From positions 1-27,163 of the forward strand of contig CAYRXO010000019.1 of NCBI GenBank assembly GCA_964428215.1: a stretch of 27,163 nt of DNA, in the 5' to 3' direction. Source of the stretch: Accumulibacter sp964428215. GTDB taxonomy: Bacteria > Pseudomonadota > Gammaproteobacteria > Burkholderiales > Rhodocyclaceae. The notes beneath the pieces were generated by a model. It was not told the DNA's origin. It searched no databases and saw nothing but the letters and a program-made list of their open reading frames with translations. The position numbers were made by a program, and so were the translations under genes. Positions 15,864 to 26,656 of this stretch are shown in pieces. The first letter of the stretch is position 1. Every line of letters starts with the position of its first letter.

Positions 15864-17462
15864 TCAGTCCATCGCCTCGTAGAGCGGCAGGGTCAGGAAC
15901 TCCGGATAATCAGCGGTCAGCGACATCTTGTCGAAAATCACCGCTGCCTGATAGTAGGTGGCGGCATCCTCGCCCTGTGCGAGCACGGTCTGTTTGACCT
16001 TTTCCAGCTCGTCGCTGATCATGCCGCGCACCATTTCGGCGGTCACCTTGCGGCCGTCGTCGAGCACGCCTTTGGGCGACACGACCCATTGCCAGACCTG
16101 CGAGCGGGAGATTTCGGCGGTGGCGGCGTCTTCCATCAGGTTATGGATCGGCACGCAGCCGTTACCGGCTAGCCAGCTGCCCAGATAGTGGATGCCGACG
16201 TTGATGTTGTTGCGCAATCCGGCTTCGGTGATCGGCTGCGTCGGCTGGAAATTGAGGAAATCGGCGGCGGTGAACACTTCGTCGCGCTGCTTCTCCCATT
16301 GGTTCGGACGGTCGCCGAGCACTTTCTGGAATTCCTCGGCGGCGATCGCCACCAGACCGGGGTGCGCGATCCAGCCGCCGTCGAAACCGTCGTTGGCGTC
16401 GCGCGTCTTGTCGTGGCGGATGCCGGCGAGCGCTTTTTCGTTGGCTTGCGGATCGTTCTTGATCGGGATCAGCGCGCTCATGCCGCCCATCGCCGGCGCG
16501 CCGCGCTTGTGGCAGACCTTGACCAGCTGCAGCGCGTAGCTGCGCATGAACGGTACTTCCATGGTGATCGCACCGCGGTTGGCCAGGCAGAAGTCGGCGT
16601 TTTTCTTGAACTTCTTGATGCACGAGAAGATGTAGTCCCAGCGACCGGCGTTCAGCCCGGCCGAGTGCTGGCGCAGTTCGTAGAGAATCTCTTCCATTTC
16701 GAAAGTGGCGAGAATCGTCTCGACGAGGACGGTCGCCTTGATCGTGCCGCACGGCATGCCGATGTGTTCCTGGGCCATGATGAAAATCTCGTTCCACAAG
16801 CGCGCTTCGAGATGCGATTCCATCTTCGGCAGGTAGAAGAACGGGCCGGCGCCGCGCGCGAGCTGTTCCTTGGCGTTATGGAAGAAGACCAGGGCGAAAT
16901 CGAAGATGCCGCCGGAAACGCGCTGCCCATCGACGGTGACGTGTTTCTCGTCGAGGTGCCAGCCGCGCGGACGGATCTGCAGCGTGGCGATCTTTTCGTT
17001 CAGCGCGTATTCCTTGCCGGCTTCATTGACGAAGGACAGTTGGCGGCGGATCGCCTTGTACAGATTGACCTGGCCTTGCAACTGGTTGTGCCAGTTGGGG
17101 CTGTTCGAATCCTCGAAATCGCTCATATACGAATCGGCGCCCGAGTTGAAGGCGTTGATGATCATCTTCGCTTCCACCGGGCCGGTGATTTCGGTCCGCC
17201 GGCGCTCGAGTGCCTTCGGCAAGGGGGCGATTTTCCATTCGCCCTCACGGATGTGCTTGGTGTCGGGCAGGAAATCGGGCATTTCGCCGGCATCGATGCG
17301 CGCCTGCCGCTCGGCACGCAGGCGCAACAAATGCTGACGGCGATCCTCGAATGCACGATGCAGTTTGGCGACCAGGTCGAGCGCGTCCTGGGTGAGGATG
17401 GTTTCGTATTCGGGCTTGATGGGGGCGTTGATCTGCACACCGGCGGGCAGTTCGAGGGTCAT
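15864..17462 (-). CDS. aceB: Malate synthase A, 532 aa
   Basis: This enzyme condenses glyoxylate with acetyl-CoA to malate in the glyoxylate shunt. Length fits form A (about 530 residues, not the 720-residue form G). Family landmarks include DFEDSNSPNW near residue 120, the GRWDYIFS segment, VPFMRSY, GGM.ALIP, WIAHPGLV and the C-terminal MEDAATAEISRSQVWQW. A good Shine-Dalgarno AGGAG (complement of 17469-17473) lies six bases before the ATG. It is divergent from a LysR-type regulator, with paired inverted repeats in the gap, suggesting local control. No isocitrate lyase gene is in the window. Confidence 0.97.
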   Translation of the reverse strand: MTLELPAGVQINAPIKPEYETILTQDALDLVAKLHRAFEDRRQHLLRLRAERQARIDAGEMPDFLPDTKHIREGEWKIAPLPKALERRRTEITGPVEAKMIINAFNSGADSYMSDFEDSNSPNWHNQLQGQVNLYKAIRRQLSFVNEAGKEYALNEKIATLQIRPRGWHLDEKHVTVDGQRVSGGIFDFALVFFHNAKEQLARGAGPFFYLPKMESHLEARLWNEIFIMAQEHIGMPCGTIKATVLVETILATFEMEEILYELRQHSAGLNAGRWDYIFSCIKKFKKNADFCLANRGAITMEVPFMRSYALQLVKVCHKRGAPAMGGMSALIPIKNDPQANEKALAGIRHDKTRDANDGFDGGWIAHPGLVAIAAEEFQKVLGDRPNQWEKQRDEVFTAADFLNFQPTQPITEAGLRNNINVGIHYLGSWLAGNGCVPIHNLMEDAATAEISRSQVWQWVVSPKGVLDDGRKVTAEMVRGMISDELEKVKQTVLAQGEDAATYYQAAVIFDKMSLTADYPEFLTLPLYEAMD

Positions 17463-17510
17463 GTGTGGCTCCTGTGCAAGGTGGATGAAACGATGAGCGG
17501 ATTTTATTGA

Positions 17511-17554
17511 ATGCCATATTGAAAGATAAGAGCGATTGGCATCAAATTATCTTT
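17511..17554. promoter_or_regulatory. Two interleaved inverted repeats between aceB and the LysR gene
   Basis: ATGCCA (17511-17516) is mirrored by TGGCAT (17537-17542), and AAAGATAA (17522-17529) is mirrored by TTATCTTT (17547-17554). These sit in the centre of the 114-base divergent gap, where LysR-type regulators usually bind and control both genes. Which repeat is the binding site is not decided by sequence. A weak minus-strand -10 (TAAAAT) for aceB lies between the repeats and aceB. Confidence 0.55.
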
Positions 17555-17576
17555 TACTTTTGGTATCGAATCGGCC

Positions 17577-18473
17577 ATGGATCACCTCAAGCAATTGCAG
17601 GCTTTCGTCAATGCCGCTGGCCGCGGCAGTCTATCGGCCGCCGCACAGCTCGAAGGCGTCACGCCGGCGGTCATCGGCCGACGACTCGACAGTCTCGAAG
17701 CCCGCTTGGGCGTCCGTTTGTTGCAGCGCAGCACGCGCAAACTGTCGCTGACATTCGAAGGACAGGCGTTTCTCGAAGACTGTCAACGCATTCTCAACGA
17801 CCTGGCCAATGCCGAAGCCGCCGTTTCGCTCGGCGGCATCCGCGCCAACGGGCACCTGAAAGTTTCGGCGCCGGCCGGCTTCGGGCGGCAGCACGTCGCG
17901 CCGCGCGTCAGCGAATTCATGGACGCCAACCCCGACGTCTCGGTGCGCCTGGATCTGACCGACCGCCTGGTCGATCTGCGCAACGAAGGCGTCGATTGCG
18001 CGATCCGCATCGGTGAACTGGCCGATTCCACGCTGGCCAGCAGCAAGCTCGGCGAAATGCGCCGGCTGGTCGTCGCCAGCCCGGCCTATCTCGAGCGGCA
18101 CCCGGTGCCGCGCACCCCGGACGATCTCGCGGCACACAACTGCCTGTCGCTCGGTCAGCAACGCGGCTGGTCGCTCCGGCAAAGCCCGGGCGGCGAGGTG
18201 GTCAATGTCAAAGTCACCGGCAGTTTCGAGTGCAATGATGGCGCGGTGTTGCACCAGTGGGCACTGGCCGGCAAAGGACTCGCCTGGCGTTCGTTGTGGG
18301 AGGTCGGCGAGGACTTGCGCTATGGCCGTCTGGTCGCCCTGCTCGACGAATACGCCGTACCGCCGCTCGGCATCTATGCCGTTTTTCCCGAGCGCCGCCA
18401 TCTGCCTTTGCGCGTCCGCCTGTTCATCGATCATCTGAAACAGACTTTTGGCGACCCGCATTACTGGCAGTAG
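17577..18473 (+). CDS. LysR-family transcriptional regulator, divergent from aceB, 298 aa
   Basis: The N-terminal winged helix-turn-helix (about residues 1-60) has the LysR pattern MDHLKQLQAFVNAAGRGSLSAAA...RRLDSLEARLGVRLLQRSTRKL. The effector-binding domain follows (about 88-292). Length is standard. The start at 17577 lacks an obvious Shine-Dalgarno. Its divergent position makes aceB the likely target, so the effector may be a glyoxylate-shunt or acetate-related metabolite; that is inference. The sequence also resembles the large group of LysR regulators annotated as DsdC/CrgA-like, so family naming gives no function. Confidence 0.92.
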   Translation: MDHLKQLQAFVNAAGRGSLSAAAQLEGVTPAVIGRRLDSLEARLGVRLLQRSTRKLSLTFEGQAFLEDCQRILNDLANAEAAVSLGGIRANGHLKVSAPAGFGRQHVAPRVSEFMDANPDVSVRLDLTDRLVDLRNEGVDCAIRIGELADSTLASSKLGEMRRLVVASPAYLERHPVPRTPDDLAAHNCLSLGQQRGWSLRQSPGGEVVNVKVTGSFECNDGAVLHQWALAGKGLAWRSLWEVGEDLRYGRLVALLDEYAVPPLGIYAVFPERRHLPLRVRLFIDHLKQTFGDPHYWQ

Positions 18474-18519
18474 CGCGTCGGCGAGGCTTCATGCGCGCCG
18501 CCTTGCCGGGGATTTTGCC

Positions 18520-18548
18520 TTGACTTTCAATGCCCTCGCGGGTAGATT
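18520..18548 (+). promoter_or_regulatory. Sigma-70-type promoter upstream of metH
   Basis: TTGACT (18520-18525) and TAGATT (18543-18548) are exactly 17 bases apart. Transcription would start near 18555, leaving a leader of about 140 bases before the metH ATG. Within it TTTTCCG (18556-18562) can pair with CGGAAAA (18599-18605). I could not match the leader to the SAH or cobalamin riboswitch consensus. Confidence 0.55.
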
Positions 18549-18694
18549 GGCCGGCTTTTCCGCCTGCGTGCCCAGTCCTGATGCGCGAGGCCGGGCGCCG
18601 GAAAATCTCTATCCTTATGGCTGCCTGCAGCGGCCTGCCGACATTCCAGCCCTGATTACCGACGATTCATTTTCGCCTCTCGAGAAAGCCTTCC

Positions 18695-22420
<3,726 letters not shown>

Positions 22421-22445
22421 GCAACGCCAAGCGGCCGACGCAGCG

Positions 22446-23489
22446 ATGAAGCCGCCGCCACTGCCCGCTTTCGTCGCGCGCGACGCCGAGCTGACGACGC
22501 GCACGACGCTCGCTTTGCCCGGCCGCGCCGCGCTGCTGGCCAGCATCGACTCGCTCGAACAGCTGCCGCCGTTGCTGCCGCTGGCCGCCGACTGCCGACG
22601 CCGCTTCGTTCTCGGCGCCGGCAGCAACGTCGTCCTGACCGGCGATTACGACGGACTGCTGCTGCACGTCGCGCTGCGCGGCCGGCAACTGATCGGCGAG
22701 GACGACGATGCCTGGTACATACGCGCCGCGGCCGGCGAAAACTGGCACGACCTCGTCGAATGGACGCTGGCGCAGGGCTGGCCGGGTCTGGAAAATCTGG
22801 CGCTGATCCCCGGCACCGTCGGCGCTGCGCCGGTACAGAACATCGGCGCCTACGGACTGGAACTCGCCGACCGCTTCCTGTCGCTCGAAACCTTCGACCT
22901 GAGCAGCGGCCACCAGCAGCGCCTCGCGCATGCCGACTGCCGATTCGGCTACCGTGACAGCGTCTTCAAACAGCAAGGCTGGCATATCGACGGCCGCCGA
23001 CTGATCACCCGCGTCAACCTGCGTCTGCCGAAAGTCTGGCAGCCCCTGACCGGCTACGCCGACCTGGCTGCCGAACTCGAGCGACGGCAAATCGCCGCAC
23101 CGACCCCGCGCCAGGTCGCCGACGCGGTGATCACCGTCCGCCGCGGCAAACTGCCCGACCCGGCGCAACTGCCCAACGCCGGCAGCTTCTTCCACAATCC
23201 CCTGCTCTCCGCCGCCGACGCCGCGCGCCTGCTCGCCGCCTACCCGCAGCTGCCGCGCTACCCGCAGCCGGACGGCCGCGTCAAGGTCGCCGCCGGCTGG
23301 CTGATCGAATACAGCGGCTGGAAAGGCCGCGACCTCGGCCGCGCCGGCATGTACGAAAAACAGGCGCTGGTGCTGGTCAACCGCGGTGGCGCGCGAGGAG
23401 CCGACGTGCTGGCACTGGCGCGTGCGGTCCAGACGGCGGTACGCGAGCGTTTTGGAATCGAACTGACGCCTGAGCCGGTGATGTTGTAA
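22446..23489 (+). CDS. murB: UDP-N-acetylenolpyruvoylglucosamine reductase, 347 aa
   Basis: MurB reduces UDP-GlcNAc-enolpyruvate to UDP-MurNAc with NADPH and FAD in peptidoglycan precursor synthesis. FAD-binding motifs include LGAGSNVV (57-63) and IPGTVGAAPVQNIGAYG (121-137). Catalytic residues expected from E. coli are present: Tyr169-Arg170, Ser247 in NAGSFFHNP and a C-terminal Glu344 (TPEP). The type I layout and length match E. coli. The metH-murB adjacency is unusual functionally; the genes are only 25 bases apart and may share a transcript. It is the last clear core gene before the accessory region. Confidence 0.96.
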   Translation: MKPPPLPAFVARDAELTTRTTLALPGRAALLASIDSLEQLPPLLPLAADCRRRFVLGAGSNVVLTGDYDGLLLHVALRGRQLIGEDDDAWYIRAAAGENWHDLVEWTLAQGWPGLENLALIPGTVGAAPVQNIGAYGLELADRFLSLETFDLSSGHQQRLAHADCRFGYRDSVFKQQGWHIDGRRLITRVNLRLPKVWQPLTGYADLAAELERRQIAAPTPRQVADAVITVRRGKLPDPAQLPNAGSFFHNPLLSAADAARLLAAYPQLPRYPQPDGRVKVAAGWLIEYSGWKGRDLGRAGMYEKQALVLVNRGGARGADVLALARAVQTAVRERFGIELTPEPVML

Positions 23490-23511
23490 AAAACCGGGCG
23501 GGAATGGTTTT
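23490..23511 (+). terminator. Weak terminator-like hairpin after murB
   Basis: AAAACC (23490-23495) pairs with GGTTTT (23506-23511) around a 10-base G-rich loop, starting at the murB stop. The stem is short and AT-rich, so strength is doubtful. Confidence 0.35.
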
Positions 23512-23583
23512 CGTGTGGGTTGGGTTGAGGGATGGCGCTGGCCGTGGGGGTTTTCATTATTGCGGCGGCTGGAATGCCAAGAA

Positions 23584-23660
23584 AATGAGCCTGGCTCCTT
23601 TTCTCCTCTCCTGTGGCCCCTTTTCTCCTGTGGCCCTTTTCCCCCTGGCCCCTTTTTTTC
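23584..23660 (-). repeat. Tandem cluster of four degenerate copies of the GGGGCCAGG repeat (minus orientation)
   Basis: Four units of 16-20 bases follow each other: CTGGCTCCTTTT (from 23591), GTGGCCCCTTTT (from 23613), GTGGCCCTTTT (from 23630) and CTGGCCCCTTTTTTT (from 23645). They are linked by TCTC/CCTC runs. Read on the minus strand they are AAAAGGGGCCAGG-like, the core found again at 24992, 25350, 26381, 26450 and 26657. The first unit also keeps the adjoining GCTCATT. The cluster ends about 27 bases before the antiporter start. Confidence 0.8.
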
Positions 23661-23686
23661 TACATTCCGATCAATAATGTCGATTT

Positions 23687-24952
23687 ATGCTCCAACGCCT
23701 ATCAATGACTTTCCTCCCTTCAGTTCCTTTCGAAATAACGCCACTCGTTGCATTTGGCTTGCTGCTTCTTGTTGGTGCTGTAGGCGGCTACGTGGCTCAT
23801 CGCTTCAGTTGGCTGCCGAGCATCACTGGGTTCATGGCGGTTGGGTTTCTAATTGGCCCCAGTGGCGTGGCTTTGCTGGGACAAGAGACCATGAACAATT
23901 CAAGAATTCTTATTGACATTGCTCTTGCTCTCATACTCTTTCGATTGGGTTTATCGTTGGATATTCGCGAGCTTAGGCGTAATCCCAGGCTCCTTCTCGT
24001 GTCGATGATTGAATGCTGTGTGACCTTTGGCGGTGTTTTGTTCGCATTGCAGTTTCTTGGCTTGTCGCTAGCCTCGGCTGCCGTGATCGCTGCCATCGCG
24101 ATCTCATCGTCTCCGGCAGTGTTGTTGCATGTAGCGCATGAGGTGGGCGCGGAAGGGCGGGTTACGAATGCCACGAAAACCTTGGTAGCTTTGAATAATT
24201 GCGTATCGTTCGTCGCCTTCACCGCAGCATTGCCGGTACTTCATCAGTCGGTTGGCAGAGCTTGGACTGAAACCCTCTTCCAGCCCTTGTACCGTCTACT
24301 AGGTTCTGTATTGCTCGGTCTTGCCATGGGTTTTTTCTTGCATCAAGTCGCCACGCGGATGAGCACTGCGATTCAATACAGACTCGCCCTCGTCGTTGGT
24401 TCGATAATGCTTGGCGTCGGTCTTGCCGATTATCTTAAACTTTCTTTGCTAATCGTTCCCTTGGTAATGGGTGTTGCAATTTCAACTATTGAACAAGAAG
24501 ATCGGGTATCGAGCATCGAATTCGGAAGTGCTTTTGAACTATTATTTATCGTCCTGTTTGTATATGCCGGTGCCAATCTTCACTTGCACGAACTCGTTGA
24601 GTTTGGGCACATCATTTTTCTGCTCGTCTTGATTCGAGTCTTGGCAAAGATATTGAGTGTTACCGCGACTTCGCCATTGCGCCGGTTGCCTATACGCGAA
24701 GGCTTTTGCAGTGGTTTGCTTTTGGTTCCGATGGCAGGTTTGGCTATTGGCCTCTCTCAAACCACTTCAAAACTGTTCCCTGAATATGCCAACACGGTTT
24801 CGGCAATCATTCTCGGGTCTGTAGTTCTATTTGAAACGGTCGGCCCGCCTATCGCGAAGTTTGCCTTCGACTTCTGCAAAGAATCTGAACGAATGCGCTC
24901 TAACGACACGGTCAAGGCGGACTCGACGCAAGCAGCGCGCCGATTACCGTGA
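23687..24952 (+). CDS. CPA2-type cation:proton antiporter (KefB/Nha-like) membrane domain, 421 aa
   Basis: Monovalent cation:proton antiporters of this group exchange Na+ or K+ for H+ across the inner membrane. About 12 hydrophobic segments fill residues 20-395. Family landmarks are GFLIGPSG, ALILFRLGLSLDIRELRR and the AISSSPAVLLH segment. There is no C-terminal RCK/TrkA nucleotide-binding domain, unlike KefB/KefC. In the position where CPA2 members usually have Asp the sequence reads LVALNNCVS, so transport chemistry may differ. The start could also be ATG 23705; neither has a Shine-Dalgarno. Codon use is visibly more AT-rich than upstream genes, and repeat copies flank it, which suggests acquisition by transfer. 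Confidence 0.85.
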   Translation: MLQRLSMTFLPSVPFEITPLVAFGLLLLVGAVGGYVAHRFSWLPSITGFMAVGFLIGPSGVALLGQETMNNSRILIDIALALILFRLGLSLDIRELRRNPRLLLVSMIECCVTFGGVLFALQFLGLSLASAAVIAAIAISSSPAVLLHVAHEVGAEGRVTNATKTLVALNNCVSFVAFTAALPVLHQSVGRAWTETLFQPLYRLLGSVLLGLAMGFFLHQVATRMSTAIQYRLALVVGSIMLGVGLADYLKLSLLIVPLVMGVAISTIEQEDRVSSIEFGSAFELLFIVLFVYAGANLHLHELVEFGHIIFLLVLIRVLAKILSVTATSPLRRLPIREGFCSGLLLVPMAGLAIGLSQTTSKLFPEYANTVSAIILGSVVLFETVGPPIAKFAFDFCKESERMRSNDTVKADSTQAARRLP

Positions 24953-24991
24953 AAGTCCCCCAAGGTAAGGACGTGCCGTAAAAAAGGAAAG

Positions 24992-25035
24992 AAAAAGGGG
25001 CCAAGCTCAACTTATCCTATTTTCCTCAGTTGAGC
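24992..25035 (+). repeat. Repeat copy E with inverted half-copy
   Basis: AAAAAGGGGCCAAGCTCAAC begins at 24992 and is a plus-orientation copy of the family. It ends in an 8-base perfect inverted repeat: GCTCAACT (25005-25012) and AGTTGAGC (25028-25035), so the start of an opposite-strand copy closes the unit. It lies 40 bases after the antiporter stop. Confidence 0.75.
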
Positions 25036-25094
25036 CACCTAGAATTGGTGCAAACTGAGCATTGACAAGGGTTTGCGGCCAAGAGGGTCACCCG

Positions 25095-25382
25095 ATGGGT
25101 GAGATGGAGTTTGAGCGAAAAGCTCTGGTGAAAACGGTTGATGGCGCCTTGCAGGAAGTGGAACAGGCGACGGTGGAGATACGAGTTGCCACGCCCGGCG
25201 GACGGTTTTCTGTTCGCTGGGACGAAGGCGGAAGCGCCACGGCTTTGGGGCAGCGGCCATTCTTTGCCGGGTTTCTTGAAGTCTCGGGATTGTTCGCCGG
25301 TTGGCGGGACGGGTGTCCGATGGCCTACACGAACCCCAACGAGGAGAATAAAAGGGGCCAGGCTCAATTTATTCATGCCTAG
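25095..25382 (+). pseudogene. N-terminal fragment of a DDE-type transposase cut by repeat F
   Basis: Residues 1-82 (to 25340) read like the N-terminus of a widespread proteobacterial DDE transposase: FERKALVKT, RVATPGGRFSVRWDEGG, FFAGFLEVSGLF and CPMAYTNPN. I recall relatives that continue with an AP..DVLGT segment. The exact IS family is uncertain (IS4- or IS1380-like). Here the next codons instead read EENKRGQAQFIHA and stop at 25380-25382, because the frame runs into repeat copy F at 25350. The catalytic DDE part is absent. This is a relic, not an active gene. Confidence 0.6.
25350..25379 (+). repeat. Repeat copy F (best match to the consensus)
   Basis: This copy begins AAAAGGGGCCAGGCTCAATT and continues TTATTCATGCC. 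It is the fullest copy in the window and shares its extension with copy H (TTATGCATGC). The transposase fragment ends at its left edge. The ATG inside it opens only a 21-codon basic frame (MPRKVKHRETQ...), which I regard as chance. Confidence 0.82.
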
Positions 25383-25527
25383 GAAAGTCAAGCATAGGGA
25401 AACGCAAGCTAAAAAACGAAAAAGTAAGCTGCGACAGTAGTTTAGTGCAGCTTGGCGAAGGCGGGAAAAACCGAGATCTGTGCCGTTGGAGTACCGCCCT
25501 CCGAAGCAATCTTGAACCCGTAGGAGG

Positions 25528-25956
25528 TCATGGCAATGGCTCCCGCGGATTGACGATGGTCACTCCCGTAGGCTTGAAATCGGCCACGTTGCGCGTGACC
25601 AGCGCCATGCCGTGCACCAGTGCCGTCGCAGCAATGAGCGCGTCGCGCTCACCGCGCTGGTCAGGCACATGCAGCCGAGCGCAGCGTTGCGCCACAGCGG
25701 TATCGATAGGCAACATGCGCCTGGAGAACTCGGGTAGTACGTGCTGCTCCAGCCACGCGCGCAGCATGGCCCCCTGGGTAGCGTCCTTTCGTTCAATCGA
25801 CAGAACGCCGAGCTCCAACTCCATGATGGTGATGGCCGATACAAAGAGGTCGGCGGCATCGACGCTTTCCGTCCATGCCGTCACATTCCCATCGGTCTTG
25901 CCAAGCCGTACCTTGCGCAGCTCGGACAGAACGTTGGTATCGAGCACATACATCAT
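25528..25956 (-). CDS. vapC: VapC-family PIN-domain toxin, 142 aa
   Basis: PIN-domain toxins are Mg2+-dependent RNases, often cutting initiator tRNA or rRNA. The acidic active-site residues are visible: Asp6 (YVLDTN), Glu46 (TIMELELG), Asp105 (RDALIAATAL) and Asp126 (TRNVADF). Length fits the VapC family, and the C-terminus (IVNPRE) is typical of the FitB-like subgroup. The start overlaps the antitoxin stop by four bases (25953-25956). The gene begins Met-Met, so the second Met may be the true start. The antitoxin gene lies directly upstream, the usual TA order. Confidence 0.93.
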   Translation of the reverse strand: MMYVLDTNVLSELRKVRLGKTDGNVTAWTESVDAADLFVSAITIMELELGVLSIERKDATQGAMLRAWLEQHVLPEFSRRMLPIDTAVAQRCARLHVPDQRGERDALIAATALVHGMALVTRNVADFKPTGVTIVNPREPLP

Positions 25957-26207
25957 GAAAGATCAGCCGGCCGGGCTCCAATGGTCACGCTCGGCGGCTC
26001 AAACTCGATGTCCGCAACACCCGGCATTGCCAGCGCGTCAGCAATATTGCGCCGCTGCTTCGTCAACCGCTGATAGTCCTCAAAGCTCAACAGCACGTGC
26101 GCAGGCTTGCCGCGATCCGTGATGAACACGGGGCCGCTCTTGCTAGCTTTCTTTGCTCGGGTCACGTCCTGGTTCAACTCCCGACTAGATAGAGTTGTGA
26201 TGGTCAC
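25953..26207 (-). CDS. Phd/YefM-family antitoxin, 84 aa
   Basis: This is the antitoxin partner of the downstream VapC toxin. The N-terminal DNA-binding fold is recognisable (SSRELNQDVTRAKKASKSGPVFITDRGKPAHVLLSFEDYQRL); the C-terminal 30 residues should wrap the toxin. The start is GTG at 26205-26207, with a textbook AGGAGG (complement of 26214-26219) at good spacing. The four-base overlap with vapC couples their translation. A perfect inverted repeat overlapping the Shine-Dalgarno region suggests autoregulation, as in other Phd systems. A Phd-type antitoxin with a PIN toxin is a common hybrid pairing. Confidence 0.93.
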   Translation of the reverse strand: MTITTLSSRELNQDVTRAKKASKSGPVFITDRGKPAHVLLSFEDYQRLTKQRRNIADALAMPGVADIEFEPPSVTIGARPADLS

Positions 26208-26216
26208 AACACACCT

Positions 26217-26236
26217 CCTACATCAATGTATGTAGG
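26217..26236 (-). promoter_or_regulatory. Operator-like inverted repeat upstream of the Phd/VapC operon
   Basis: CCTACAT (26217-26223) and ATGTAGG (26230-26236) form a perfect inverted repeat around a six-base spacer. It overlaps the 5' edge of the antitoxin Shine-Dalgarno, and a further related CTACAT lies at 26244-26249. This is where Phd-type antitoxins normally bind to repress their own operon. Confidence 0.7.
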
Positions 26237-26380
26237 TACAATGCTACATTTTTGCTCCGTAAGCAAGGGTAATCCTTGCCGTGCGGCACCAGAAGGAAGT
26301 TGGCTTCTGATGGGCTCGTTTCAACCATCGCGCTACGGATGGCATTTTTGGGCGTTGGCGGGGGAGTAGAAAAGAAGCAG

Positions 26381-26410
26381 AAAAGGGGCTGGGGTAAATT
26401 TTTCACCCTT
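26381..26410 (+). repeat. Repeat copy G (degenerate)
   Basis: AAAAGGGGCTGGGGTAAATT starts at 26381 and is followed by TTTCACCCTT. It keeps the AAAAGGGG core and a diverged right half. It lies 40 bases before copy H. Confidence 0.7.
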
Positions 26411-26449
26411 TGCCAGCCAAGCTTTTATTGCCTTATTAGATAAGGAGAC

Positions 26450-26476
26450 AAGGGGCCAGGGTCAATTTATGCATGC
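26450..26476 (+). repeat. Repeat copy H
   Basis: AAGGGGCCAGGGTCAATTTA starts at 26450 and continues TGCATGC, matching copy F over nearly the same extent. Together with copy I in the opposite orientation it brackets about 180 bases containing the broken antitoxin start. Confidence 0.8.
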
Positions 26477-26575
26477 TCTTTCGGTTCAGTCGGCCTTGGC
26501 TTGTTTGACTGTCCGAAAAACCGGGAGCGCCGCACGGTTGACCGTTCGCGCAATGATCTCAGTTATGGCAGGGTA

Positions 26576-26594
26576 ATACTTTGAGATACTTTGA
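26576..26594 (+). promoter_or_regulatory. Tandem 9-base direct repeats before the truncated antitoxin
   Basis: ATACTTTGA occurs at 26576-26584 and again at 26586-26594, ten bases apart, which is one helical turn. They end 11 bases before the antitoxin ATG. Ribbon-helix-helix antitoxins often bind such repeats, so this may be the remnant operator. The region also contains -10-like boxes (TAATAC, GATACT). Confidence 0.45.
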
Positions 26595-26605
26595 TGGAAG
26601 TCGTC

Positions 26606-26656
26606 ATGACTGCTGCTGTTCGCCCTGTGACGATCAAGATCGACGAAGACATCAAG
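26606..26656 (+). pseudogene. First 17 codons of a ribbon-helix-helix antitoxin, cut by repeat I
   Basis: The frame reads MTAAVRPVTIKIDEDIK, the usual start of a CopG/RHH antitoxin: a beta strand (VTIKID) followed by the first helix. At 26657 the sequence switches to repeat copy I and then to a pyrimidine tract, so the rest of the RHH fold and any toxin are missing. A plus-strand frame stays open to the contig end, but after residue 17 it encodes Phe/Ser runs and is not a real protein. Confidence 0.6.

Larger units (their letters stand above)
26250..26605. other. Gene-free stretch with repeat copies G and H
   Basis: No reading frame here is convincing. A 62-codon minus-strand frame (26218-26406) covers the TA promoter and repeat G and has no start signal. 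The supported contents are repeat copies G and H and a pair of 9-base direct repeats before the broken antitoxin; a TTGACC lies at 26538-26543 without a good -10. Confidence 0.5.

Noticed and set aside
16188..17510. 440-codon plus-strand frame opposite aceB
   Set aside because: It is the antisense shadow of malate synthase, with a composition dictated by the opposite codons.
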